Both the position numbers and the translations under genes were made by a program. DNA of 64,000 bases from Petrosia ficiformis (Eukaryota; Porifera; Demospongiae; Haplosclerida; Petrosiidae): the NCBI GenBank assembly GCA_947044365.1, contig OX345639.1, positions 4,817,944 to 4,881,943 on the forward strand. Reading direction: 5' to 3'. Below, piece by piece: positions 50,243 to 61,207 of the stretch. The notes under the pieces are model-generated. The model searched no databases. It was not told the origin of the DNA and was given only the letters and a program-made list of their open reading frames with translations. The first letter of the stretch is position 1, and each line of letters opens with the position of its first letter.

Positions 50243-52356
50243 ATGGCTGTGAAACTCGAGACTGCAGAACAATGGAGATCTCTTTTTGATAGCATAAATA
50301 CCGTATTATTTGACTGTCAAGGTTAGTTAACTCTAGTATTAAACACTTGTTTTTATCTCATGTTCGTAGGGGTGTTGTTTTTAGGTAGCAGTGATGTTAT
50401 TCCACAGGCGGGACAGACTATTGATTATATACGTGCCCTAGTGTGTAAATCATAATTATGTTGGTTTGTTGTTTACAATCCTTTTTTAAAGGGAAAAAGA
50501 TTATGTTTCGTCACTAACAGCAGTATCCATTCTCGTAGTGACTGTGTAGACAAGTTTCAATCTTTGAACTTCACAGCATATAAGGTAATGAGTAATAAAA
50601 AAAACATTATAATTATACTAATTATATATAACGAAAGGATATCACAACCGAAAAAAGCACAGAAACAAAATTGGGATGGTACCTTTAGTAACAACTACTG
50701 CTATACTAAAGTATAGCTATGTACTGTACTTACTGTTCAACTACCTGGAATAATTACTCGAGTATATACAGAATAGTCAACACCTTCGCTTCATCCTTCA
50801 AGTTAAGAGGCTGGACTATTAAAAGTGGGTCAAATTATTAAATATGTCTGTCTATATTTAGTCCAGCCTCTTAACTTGAAGGATGAAGCGAAGGTGTTGA
50901 CTATTCTGTATATACTCGAGTAATTATGATAACATGTCATAACTTTATTTATATTTTATAGGATGAAATGTATCCATGTAGCTATGCAGCTGCTCACTAT
51001 CTTAAAAAAATGGGGTACGCTGGAAAAGTTTACCTAATGAGTGGGTCGGGAACACAGTATGAGATTGAGGCTATGGGAATGAAATGTATTGGTGTTGGAG
51101 TGAGTACATGAATGATAATTACATGTTCCAATCCAATTTACAATCTGATATTTTAAACCGCAATACATATTCCATATAGCCTGCCCCCTTAGAAGGAAAT
51201 TTAGAGGACTGGATGAACGAACCACTTGAATCTGATGTAAGTAATATATATATATACAAATATAGACAGTTTATGAATGTAGTATCGCTCATTGACAGAG
51301 GTTTAGCAACACAAAGTTTTATTATGTGAATTTGTGAAATATGAAATTTGCACTTGGTTTTATAGCAATGAAGAAATTAAACTGTGTAGACAATACTGTA
51401 AATGTACAACGAGAAGAGACAATCATCTGAAGAAATTTAGATACACAATTGTAATATACTAATAACAAATAGAAAGAAGACTAGAACCAAAGTCCATTAA
51501 TGTTCTTAAACACATTGCTACAATGAGTATAGTTATAATTATAATTAGGTTGGAGCTGTAGTTATTGGTGCTGATTATCATATCAGCTACTTGAAGATAA
51601 TGCGTGCAGTTTCTTACTTGAATGATCCAGCCTGTATCTTTATAGCAACTAATGAAGATAGTAGACTACCAACTAAAGGAAAAGTTGTGATTCCAGGTTA
51701 TTACCATAGTTACACAATTTTTAATGTTATTTTGTGGTTTACGTAGGTGCTGGTAGTGTTGTCGCTGCGGTAAAAGCAGGAGCTGAAAGAGAACCAATAG
51801 TTTCTGGTAAACCTAGCAAATTGATGTATGATTGTATTATTGATAGGTAAATAAATGTATTTACAATCAATATTTTAATACTATTATAATATTGCAGTAT
51901 TCATTTGGAGCCATCTAAAACTCTAATGATAGGAGACAGGTAATGCAATGACCCAGTTACATATTCATCTATCTTGATTATGATAGATGGATTGATCAAA
52001 CACGCTGAACAGTGTGTTATTTTCTGGTACATATAAGTTTATTGTTTATTACAGAAATTGTAAAACACTGTTTTATAATTATTTGACTAGCTCCTCTAGT
52101 GCTGTATTTTCAATAGTTATAAAAAACAGTGTTTTAAGTATTACTAAATGTTCATATATATATATATATATATACATCACATCCACCCTTCTATAGTTTA
52201 AATACGGATATTTTATTCGGAAGACAGTTCGGATTGAAAACCCTTCTAGTATTAACTGGAGTAACCAAGGAAACAGATTTACAGAATGTGGCCTCTGAAA
52301 GAGTTCCTGATTTCTATACCAACAGTATTAGTGACCTGTTAAAGGTCATGAACTGA
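50243..52356 (+). CDS. PGP-type HAD phosphatase duplicate with altered motif I
   Basis: This is a tandem paralogue of the gene ending at 50098, with the same exon plan and about 290 residues. Motif I reads VLFDCQGVLF: the nucleophile Asp is kept but the acid/base Asp two residues later is Gln (codon CAA), split from the next exon in the same phase as copy 1. Other motifs remain: CFVTNSSIHSR, VSGKPSKLMYDCI and LMIGDSLNTDILFG. In HAD phosphatases the second Asp protonates the leaving group and helps hydrolyse the phosphoaspartate, so activity should be strongly reduced or changed. The frame is open throughout and all introns are canonical, so this is not a simple pseudogene. One exon (about 51550-51696) is almost identical to copy 1. 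An intron holds a perfect 68-base-arm inverted repeat. Confidence 0.87.
50628..50692. repeat. Single-arm copy of the 37467 foldback element
   Basis: GGATATCACAACCGAAAAAAG and ACAGAAACAAAATTGGGATGGTACC closely match the left and right arms of the element at 37467-37714. No second arm is visible here. Confidence 0.75.
50751..50926. repeat. Perfect inverted repeat, 68-base arms, 40-base loop
   Basis: Arms 50751-50818 and 50859-50926 are exact reverse complements; they begin TAATTACTCGAGTATATACA and reach GGCTGGACTA. The arm sequence is non-repetitive and less AT-rich than the intron around it. It lies in an intron of PGP copy 2 and would form a long stable hairpin in the transcript. Confidence 0.93.
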
Positions 52357-52549
52357 ACTTGTCTGATGTCTGATGCAACTGAATAGTGAATTGTGTAAAT
52401 ACGTTGTGCAATTTTATAAATAATTATATTCATAGTTCTATAAAACATAATTCATTGGTTGATAAAATTTCAGAGGGTGTGGTTAATGCAGAAACAAAGC
52501 TGATATAAAATGCAGTAGTACAATTTGAACACCATCAAACTCGATCATT

Positions 52550-53035
52550 ATGGATCCATTACTGGAACTATTTGGTGAAGAGGGAGAAAGAAGAGACAGT
52601 CTTCCTCCAGAAGTGAGTTTATAAAAATCTTCACTAGTCTTAGTTATGGATGTATATATATATATATACTTGTATTCATCAGGTAGAAGAAGGGAATATT
52701 GAATATAAACTTAAATTGCTAAATCCAAGTTCATCTCGTTTTGAGCACTTGGTCACTCAGATGAAGTGGAGACTTCAAGAAGGGAGAGGGGAGGCAATTT
52801 ATGAAATCGGAGTAGCCGACTGTGGTGCTCTAACAGGATTGAACGAGGAAGAGTTGAAGATGTCGCTGGACACTTTGAGTCAAATGGCTAAAAGGTATGG
52901 GAAACTGCAGCTGTTAAAATGCGGAACTGCCTCCTTCATTGTTGTGCAGTGTTTTGTTCACAATGGGGAATAACCACCTCTTGGATAATAATTATATACA
53001 TATAATTATAATTATATAGGCTTTTGAGGTTATAT

Positions 53036-53077
<42 letters not shown>

Positions 53078-56000
53078 TTTATTGGACAAATAGCATTAAA
53101 TGCAAGTTAGAATTCAACAACCATTCTACATAGCCTGTGAATAACACTAGCAATGTAATTATGTCAGATATGTGAATACTAAAAAATGTCATATCTTCAT
53201 GTTCCTTTAGTAGCTATTTATTTCAATACTATCATGTTACAGCCTGCTGGTATATACATGTGTGTTATGTATTTACTCTTAATGAAGCAGTTAGCTGGGT
53301 TTCTTTGAAGGTGATCTCTCCAGTCAAGCAAGTAAATTTTAAAACAAACAAAATCAATTACTAGAATTGCATTACAAGTTTATAATCCAGAATGATATAC
53401 CTGTGTTCCAGCTGGGTCTATTGTTACACAAATTTAACAAGATACAAACAAATATACAAACCGACTTTCCTATTTCAAACAATAGACTTGGTGCTAGCAT
53501 GGTAGTATTAAGAAAACAGGAAGTCACTTTTAAAACATCAAAGAAGCTTTGGGTAGCAGAAGTTCTAGTACGCAAAGTTCCTGATGACCAACAGGTCAGT
53601 TGCTATCTAGTTATGTATTTTATTTCAATACCATATCTATCTTTTCCCTTTATCTAAATTTTATTCTAATTCCTAAACACAGTTTCTTGATATACGACTT
53701 GCTGTGTTGGGTAACATGGAAGCAGGAAAGAGTACTCTCCTTGGAGTATTAACACAAGGTGAACTTGACAATGGACGTGGTAAGGCAAGATTGAATTTAT
53801 TTCGGCATTTGCATGAAATCCAATCTGGTCGTACCTCCTCAATTTCACACGAGATCATGGGTCTTACTTCCGAAGGACAGGTACATGTGTACACTTTACA
53901 GTGTGATCTAAGACCACTTGCCCTAATTATAGGTTGTTAATTATTCAACACACAGCAGTGCTGAAGAAATCTGTGAAGCTTCTGCCAAACTTATAACGTT
54001 TATTGATCTAGCAGGCCATCATAAGTATCTGAAAACAACAGTGTTTGGACTCACTGCTCGACGACCAGATCTTGCAATGCTGGTGGTTGGTGCCAACTCT
54101 GGTGTTGGTAAGTACTCTAATGAATGTAGTTTTACAACCTTGCATGATCATTTTTTGTTATTCAAGTGCTGTTTAGGTATTGGGGATGTAGCTCAGTGGT
54201 AGAGCGCTTGCTTCGCATGTAAGAGGCCCCGGGTTCAAATCCCGGCATCTCCACTTTTTTTTTCTTTTTTTTTTTTCTTTTTAGTTGTGTTGTTGTATTG
54301 TTTGTTGTTTAAAAACACTGAAAGAGTTTGCTAAATAAATGATATTATTATAGAAACAAACTTTTGTGTCATTAACACTTTCTCTTGTATGCATACAGTG
54401 GGTACTACATGCGAACATCTCGGGTTTTGTCTTGCACTAAAAGTACCAACCTTTGTGGTTGTTAGCAAAACAGACTTGTGTACACCTGATCAGATACGTG
54501 TGGTTGAAAGACAACTTCATGACATACTGTCTAGCCCAGGTTGTAATAAAATCTCCATGATTGTTAAAAGTGATCGTGATGTGTATAATGCTGCACAGAG
54601 ATTTGGAGAGAGCAAGTAAGGAAATGCTAAATAAAGGTCATTCATGTTCACCATGACCTCATAAAAATGTTCATAACTTTAGTTTGGAATGACCAAAAAT
54701 CTTTTTACTTGCACCATTTTCATATAATTATCCTAAACATTCTTTTTTGTGTATGTCACATTTCAAACCATTGCTTCATTATTGAGTTACAGTATAATCG
54801 TGTATTAACCTTATGACATTAAGCTATACATTATAGTACATATAAGTTATTGAGTTACAGTATAATCATGTATTCCCCTTATGACATCCTAATTAAAGTA
54901 ATCACATCCTAACTTTGAGGATATTGTGAATGTAAACAGACTTTAGTAGTGTCATTGTTTGATGTTGTTATTCATATACAATTAGTGTCTGTTAAATACA
55001 AATAATGGTGCCAATAACGTCTGTTATGACTGTGTACACGACACAAGCTAAAATAACTTCCCTTTTACAAACCACAGAATGCAACAGTTTCATGATTGAG
55101 TGAGAACATAATGAACATAATTATATAACTAACTGTAACAATCACAAGACCAAATTTTACACAAACTGTAATCAATTCCTGTACTTACATACAAAATACA
55201 GAATAAAATAATTTTACGATTGAGTGAGAACATCCCAATATAACTCAACAATGCCTAGACACCTTTCTTATACCATCCATACTTAAAAATTATTTCATCT
55301 GAAGAATCAACCCACTTCATTCATAATTAATATTTTAATCACAGATCTTTCCACTTTTTCCTTCAGCATATGCCCTATCTTTCTGATTTCAAGTATCACA
55401 GGAGAGAATCTCGATTACCTCACAAAGTTTCTGAACACAGTACCTAAACAACATTATCGAGAACAGCTTGAACAACAGCTAACAGAATTTCAAGTGGACG
55501 AAATATACATGGTGCCAGAAGTAGGAGTGGTAGCTGGAGGTATTCTAACGAGGTTAGCTATATAAATAAGTGATAACATTAGCTTCACCAGACAGCTAAT
55601 TTTTCACTGTCAACAGCTAACACTTTGATGCAATTAATACTGTAAATAAAAGCCACATCATTACATAACAAACATGATAATTTCATCGTGTGCCATTCTT
55701 TTCTTTCAGAGGTGTTATCCGTGAAGGTGATTCTCTGCTCGTAGGTCCAATTGAAGCAGGAACGTTCTCAAATAGTCAGATAACATCTATACATCGTTAT
55801 AGATCACCATGTCGATTAATCAAAGCAGGACAAGCTGCTACAGTTGCTATAAAAGGTGTAGAGAGACCAGCTATAAGAAAAGTGAGTCATCATCTCCTCA
55901 AGTCACTAGCATTTGGGAAATTGAAGGCAACACCCTAGCTCTCTTTTAACACTCACTATTGCACAGTTTTATGCAGGAAGCCAACTAAAGGTCTTTCTGT

Positions 56001-57043
56001 ACAAAATGGTAGAATTTATAGCAGAGCGTTTTATAAGCTTATATGGTGCACCATTGAGTTTCCTTGAGTTACATAGTTCTCTCTTTGGGCCAGATGGTAT
56101 TGGCTCAAGATGTATTCCCAATGTTACACACACACTTAGCCAATTTTGGCCTATGCTTCAAAATGTATCAAAAACTCTGGTTTAAAGCGAGGGCCATTGC
56201 CTTGTGAATTGAATAATAAAGGTACTGATATTCTCATACCTCACACATTACACACCGATAATCCCATAGCTCACACATTACATTACACACTGATATTCTC
56301 ATACCTCACACATTACACACTGATATTCTCATACTTCACACATTACACACTGATATTCTCATACCTCACACATTACACAAAATCATTCCTAGGGTACAGT
56401 GTTACTTTCACCTTTGTTCAGACAAGTTAAAGATGCAATGAGTTGTTGGAAGTTTGTGGCCAACGTATTTTTACTGAATCACACAGGGTCTGGTTTACGA
56501 AAAGGTTTTCAAGCTACAGTGTACATAGCATCTGCAATGCAAACTGCCACTGTTGAATACATTGAAGAAGAGGTAAGCATCCATCCAAGCCCCCCCCCAT
56601 AGATTAATAGGTATCCAATTTGCCTTGTTTACACTTGAGAATTTATAACTATATTCATTCACACCAGCTGGTTTAAATGGACTGGTTAAAACCCCCATGT
56701 AGTGTGAATGAATAAACCAACCAAACCAGTTTAAATAGCCTGGTTTCAAATCCTAGTTTGAATGAATAAACCAGTATAACCACACAATAACTAGTATTCC
56801 AAAACCGGTCTTATCATGTTGAATACTATTTCTTAATATAATTACCAAATGTAGGAATGTCTACAGACTGGTCAAAAGGCACACATACACTTCCAATTTA
56901 TGAAATATCCTGAATTCCTCCGCCTTGGTTGGAAAATACTATTTCATGACGGGAAAACCAGAGGAATGGGAGAAGTGACAAGATTATTTAAACCAGATGG
57001 AATGAGAACAGACCCAATTAACGGTAATTTACCAAATAGATAA
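52550..57043 (+). CDS. GTPBP1: GTP-binding protein GTPBP1/2 family
   Basis: This is a translational GTPase related to eEF1A and Hbs1; GTPBP1 and GTPBP2 act in ribosome rescue and mRNA surveillance in the cytoplasm. The first exon (52550-52612) starts [20 protein letters not shown]1 is [19 protein letters not shown], followed by [12 protein letters not shown]3 is [15 protein letters not shown] and G4 is SKTD. Domains 2-3 carry [33 protein letters not shown] and [14 protein letters not shown]. Order and length follow the family. The donor after the switch-I exon is best placed at CA|GTGTGA near 53899 so that the next exon reads HSAEEICE in frame. The last exon ends [11 protein letters not shown]. 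An intron holds a tRNA-Ala gene. GTPBP2 is an equally possible name. Confidence 0.9.
53035..53078. repeat. (TA)n microsatellite
   Basis: A TA dinucleotide run in a GTPBP intron. Confidence 0.88.
54182..54253 (+). tRNA. tRNA-Ala (CGC)
   Basis: A complete 72-base cloverleaf. The acceptor stem is GGGGATG/CATCTCC with discriminator A. The D arm is GCTC/GAGC. The anticodon stem CTTGC/GTAAG encloses TTCGCAT, so the anticodon is CGC with U33 present. The T arm is CCGGG-TTCAAAT-CCCGG. A and B boxes are intact, and a run of T after the gene provides a pol III terminator. It lies in an intron of the GTPBP gene on the same strand. It looks functional. Confidence 0.95.
54254..54290 (+). terminator. Pol III T-run terminator of tRNA-Ala
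   Basis: CTTTTTTTTTCTTTTTTTTTTTTC begins two bases after the tRNA 3' end. Confidence 0.8.
54634..54946 (+). repeat. Dispersed repeat family D, copy 2
   Basis: It contains GTTCATAACTTTAGTTTGGA, TGCACCATTTTCATATAATT and CATTGCTTCATTATTGAGTT, with a partial internal duplication of TTATTGAGTTACAGTATAAT. It ends near AAACAGACTTTAG. It lies in a GTPBP intron. Confidence 0.82.
56218..56395. repeat. 31-base tandem repeat
   Basis: About five units of ACTGATATTCTCATACCTCA plus CACATTACAC lie immediately before the GTPBP exon near 56395. Confidence 0.92.
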
Positions 57044-57266
57044 ATAGATTTAGTATATTAGATAGACAGACACAAGTAATTATTTTCTTTTATTAGATTA
57101 TATAATGTATTATAAAACAAATATTGTATATTTTCAGTATATTTTCAGTATATTATCTATATAGCCCCCTAATACATATATTATGTTTTGCTAAGATATT
57201 TTTATAAACAACAAGATATTTTAAACTTCACAACTTGAGAGAAAATCAACATAAACATATAAAAAC

Positions 57267-60200
57267 CTAAGATGGCCTCATTACTTCAATAGCATCTGGT
57301 GTGTTTACCAGATCTGTTCTTGCTGGATAAAATACAAGGAGTTTAGTTGCTTCATCTACAACTTTAACTGGTTCAACTATCAGCTGTATAGATGTTTCAT
57401 TGGCTGTTGCTGTAGCCAATGAGATTGGTGAGGGCTGTTGAATAATAAGAGTTGTATTGTTTTCAATATTTGCAAATTATTTCTGCAACAACTATTATAA
57501 TTAAAGGTAACCATAGCAACCACTGACTTGATGATTAAGGACAAGCACTAATTAACAATAGGCCTGTGCGATAATCGCGATAGGTCGATAATCGCGAAAA
57601 GAAATTGTTATCGCGATAACGATAATGTTGACATTCTTATCGTGATAATTTGCGCATGCGCATACTGCTCACACGTGATCACACGTTGTTCAATCGATAC
57701 ACTTACAAGCATCTCGTCGAGTAACGATGGCTTCTAATTTTGAATACCTACCTTTAGAGAAGGCCAAAAGTCCTGTTTGGAAATATTTCGGGTTTCTAGC
57801 ACAAGAGGGGAAATTTCTGGAGCCGGATAAAAACAAGAGACAGACAGTTCACTGTGTTTTGTGCTGTCTTACAAAGAAAATACCACTAACTTGATTGTCC
57901 ATCTGCAATACAACCATAAAGATGAATATGATAGTGTTTCATCTAAAATAGCTACTAGTTCCATGTGTCTGAACTGTCTAAACCAGGTCAGCACTCAATA
58001 ACAGAGGCATTTAAGAATCTTACTCCTTAATAATAATTTAACTTTTATTCATTGAATTGAAATTAAATAAATATGTTGTTCAGTTATTCTTGAAATCAAT
58101 TAATTATCGTGATAATCGTGATAGTTGGGATTATTATCGTGATATAGGTTTTTTCATTATCGCACAGGCCTAATTAACAAGTATGGTATCGAGGAGAGAT
58201 AGTCTCTTGGTTTTGTACCTAGGGAATATACACTCTCTCACTACCTGGAGTCTAATTAATTATAACTAGACAAATCATCCAAAGAGGTGAGCCAGATTAA
58301 GTAGGAATTACACTACATCAAATGAATGGAAAATAACCATTCATCGAAGTGGCATTCAAGCAAGCAAGATCAGATAGTATTCATACACCTGGCTAGTGTG
58401 GGGCTTGTTCAGGCTCGCCCCAACTATATACATAGTTACACATGTAAGTGTATGTATCAGGTTTTTAAAATCATGTTTGTAAAACATCTGCAATTTCATT
58501 ATGACTTACATCATCCATTGTTGATCCAATTCTAGATTCTACCATAGCAACAAGGAGAGCATCCAATGCCTGTTTGGCATCAGCAAGACTGGTCGATGAA
58601 GTTACCTCTATAAGAATGTCTCTCGTGTTCTCAGTAATCTGAGAAAGAACAAACAGCAATATCATCCATTATGTTAAGACTTACATGTGTATGGTCATTT
58701 CATGGTAGTACTGTAACTATGGTGACTGTAACTATGGTAACTATAACTATTACCACGTATAATGTTTGTACTATTATCACAAAATGAAACCGTGAGGGTT
58801 TCTGTTACCCAAAAGAGATGCAAGTATATTTTTTATGGGTCAATAATATCATATAATATATAGTAACTAACTAAATATGAGGTAGAATACTAATATTAAT
58901 TATTAAGTCTTACTTTAGAAGTTTCAGAATTGGTCAATGGAGGAAGCGATATCACAGTGTTGTCATTATTAGCAAGAAACACCATTTGACTAGGATTAAC
59001 CATTCCAAGATATCTGTAATATAAATGAGATTAAACAGTATCCCAAAATACAATTATGAATAATGTACAGAATCATATGGAATAGTATAAAATACCTGAA
59101 TAACGTACAGAAATGAATATGATATAAATATGAAAGGTAGTAGGTAAAAGCTATCAGCACATCTTTACATTATGGCATGAGGTGGAGCCATTAAAAGTCA
59201 AGATTACATGATGTACAAGCGAAGTGTATACTCAATTGCTCACATTAAAAATATACATGTGTATTATGTATTTATTGCAATAACTCGTGCATAATGTATT
59301 GTCAGGTGATTAGTTTCAAGCATTCTGATTGGCTATAAAGTTAGTTGTATACACATATAAATATACAATTATATAATTTTTAATGCACGATGAAAATTTC
59401 ATTTATTTACTTGCTCAGATTAGCAGCAGTTGCATCAATGCTATGTGGTCCTTCTCTTCTTTTCTGCTCTGGTCTGTTAGCATTCAGGTGTGATATGAAT
59501 TTCCTAGCAGTAGTTACACTCTGCCATTCCAGAGGCTGGAAGTTGATTTTTTCTGCCATAGCGGATTTGTAAAATAGTGGCGAAGAGAGAGAATCAAGTG
59601 AATGGGTAGCTATAGTTGCTAAACGTCTTCTCTTACAAACAGTCTCATGAATCCTAGTCTATATAAAGGGAAATAAAGAACTAGTTAGAATTTTCAAAGA
59701 ACAAGCATTTCAACTTGATCATAAGGATGTGTATTAAGACTGTATAGAGACACTAGTGCTACTTAGAATCATACATGTAGATGACTAACCCTTGAAGGAT
59801 GACGCTTTCCTTCATGATATTTATAAAGATATATCGTATAACATCACAACATAAAGTGCCAGGACATAGGAGTCTATACATGGGACAATGTAATGCAATC
59901 TATTACTATTACTATTACCTTAAAAATCTGTATATTACTATTACTAATACCTCCAAAGTTAATGTAATATATTACTATTACTATTACTATTACTAATACC
60001 TCCAAAGTTAGTGTAATATATTTCAATTACTATTACCACTACTAAATTACTATAGCATTGAGGTTTCATAATAATTTGTTACCTGTAGAGTAAGAAATCT
60101 CCTAAACAAGTCATTTGCATCGTAATCCAAGTGGAGTCCCCTCACAATGGTACAAACTAAGTATGGCCTCACTTGACGCGCATTGTTCATCGCTTTTATC

Positions 60201-61105
60201 TCAAAATATGTTAATGGCCTCACAATCTTAATGACAGGTTTTGAAAATGAAAATTCGACATGCAAGTCAGAATCTTCTTCCTCCTCCTCCTCCTCTTCTT
60301 CCTGGTTGCTTGTTTTAACTTTGCTTTTTCCTTTTTTCTTTTTTCCTTTTGATTTCTTGTAAGTTTTGAGATAATCGAGAACAGCTTTGGGTTTAGTTGC
60401 CCCAAACTGAGCTAGAATTTTCTTTAATCGATGATCAGCGATTGGATTATCTTCAAAAAATAGGAACCTCAATTTACCACATAGAGACATCTCCTGTGGA
60501 ATCTCACAAAGACGATTATGATTCATTTCCAGTAGCTTGAGAGAAGTCATGTGACCAATATCGGAGGATAGAACCTCAATTTGATTGTGCGATGCCTTCA
60601 CTTCGAGAATACTTACAGATCTGTATACAAAATCAGGCAAAGACGTTAACTCATTTCCAACAACATTCACATGTTGAAGTGAAGGAAAAGGCTCACCATC
60701 ACACGGAGGAAATGATTCAACAGACAATCGATTCTTAGTAAGAAGGAGTGTTTGCAAAGAGGACAAGTTGTATATGGCTGTAGGTAGTTGATTGATTGCA
60801 TTACTCGATGCATCAAGCAGTCTCAATCGTGTCAATGTTCCTATTTCTTCCGGAAGACTTTGTAATCCATTGTCAATTAATATTAACTCGAGTAAAGAAT
60901 TCAACTGTGTAATTTGAGGACTAATCGAAGTCATTTGAGGAAATCCTGATATATGTAAATGATTTAGCCCTCGTACTTTGAACAATGTCACGTCTTCCCA
61001 AGTTTCTATGGCAACAGCATCTTTCTCTCCATATGTATCCCTTTTCACAGTAAGTTCTCTTTTCCCTGAAGTTGCTGCCTCTTTGAATACTCCAGACCAA
61101 GACAT
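57267..61105 (-). CDS. LRRC47: Leucine-rich repeat protein LRRC47
   Basis: Five exons: 61105-60083, about 59658-59408, 59013-58919, 58638-58507 and 57435-57267. The first encodes about eight leucine-rich repeats (SLLELILIDNGLQSLPEEIG, LRLLDASSNAINQLP, LKLLEMNHNRLCEIPQEM). A Lys-rich and poly-Glu linker follows, and then the start of a B3/B4-like region (VRPYLVCTIVRGLHLDYDA). Later exons give TRIHETVCKRRRLATIATH, RYLGMVNPSQMVFLANNDN, ISLPPLTNSETSK and LIVEPVKVVD. These match the human protein, whose C-terminal half resembles the B3/B4 domain of phenylalanyl-tRNA synthetase beta. Its function is poorly known; an RNA or translation link is inferred from that domain. A hAT element sits in the last intron. 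The start is 102 bases from the divergent MCM5. Confidence 0.92.
57559..58172 (+). mobile_element. Non-autonomous hAT element with BED zinc-finger remnant
   Basis: Terminal inverted repeats are TAGGCCTGTGCGATAAT and its exact complement (17 bases). Both sides are flanked by the 8-base duplication ATTAACAA (57551-57558 and 58173-58180), the hAT hallmark. Both subterminal regions repeat GATAATCG/TCGCGATA. Inside, an ATG at 57727 opens a BED-finger-like frame (SPVWKYFGF, CVLC). It stops near 57894 and resumes one frame over as LIVHLQYNHKDEY, giving the HxxxxH part of the finger. No transposase catalytic region is present, so it is a broken internal-deletion derivative in the last LRRC47 intron. 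Confidence 0.9.
57727..57966 (+). pseudogene. Frameshifted BED zinc-finger fragment in the hAT element
   Basis: The first frame has 55 residues, starting MASNFEYLPLEKAKSPVW and holding the CxxC pair. The second frame carries the HxxxxH pair and ends before a stop at about 57990. The break falls between ligand pairs, so no intact finger can be made. BED fingers are the DNA-binding N-terminus of hAT transposases (ZBED-type). Confidence 0.75.
59900..60055. repeat. TACTATTACTATTACC minisatellite, related to 19183-19370
   Basis: Units of TATTACTATTACTAATACC, CCAAAGTTAATGTAATATAT repeat about three times in an LRRC47 intron, adjacent to the donor of exon 1. In reverse complement they match the array at 19183-19370. 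Confidence 0.85.
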
Positions 61106-61207
61106 AATTATTGTCAGTTTGTCACATGTACATAAAAGATGATCACGTGATTAGCGGGTTTTCTGGCGGGAATTGGTTTGTGCTGCTTTAACTGGGGTGG
61201 TTCAGAC
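61106..61207. promoter_or_regulatory. Likely bidirectional promoter, LRRC47 and MCM5
   Basis: There are 102 bases between divergent start codons. The centre contains TTAGCGGGTTTTCTGGCGGGAATTGG; TCTGGCGGGAA resembles an E2F site (TTTSGCGC/GGCGGGAA), which would suit the S-phase gene MCM5. Confidence 0.55.

Noticed and set aside
53673..53894. Minus-strand frames opposite the GTPBP G1 motif
   Set aside because: They are antisense shadows of a highly conserved GTPase exon.
56640..56780. Repeated GAATGAATAAACCAGT-like sequence as a transposon end
   Set aside because: It is only a loose local duplication in a GTPBP intron, without inverted ends or target duplication.
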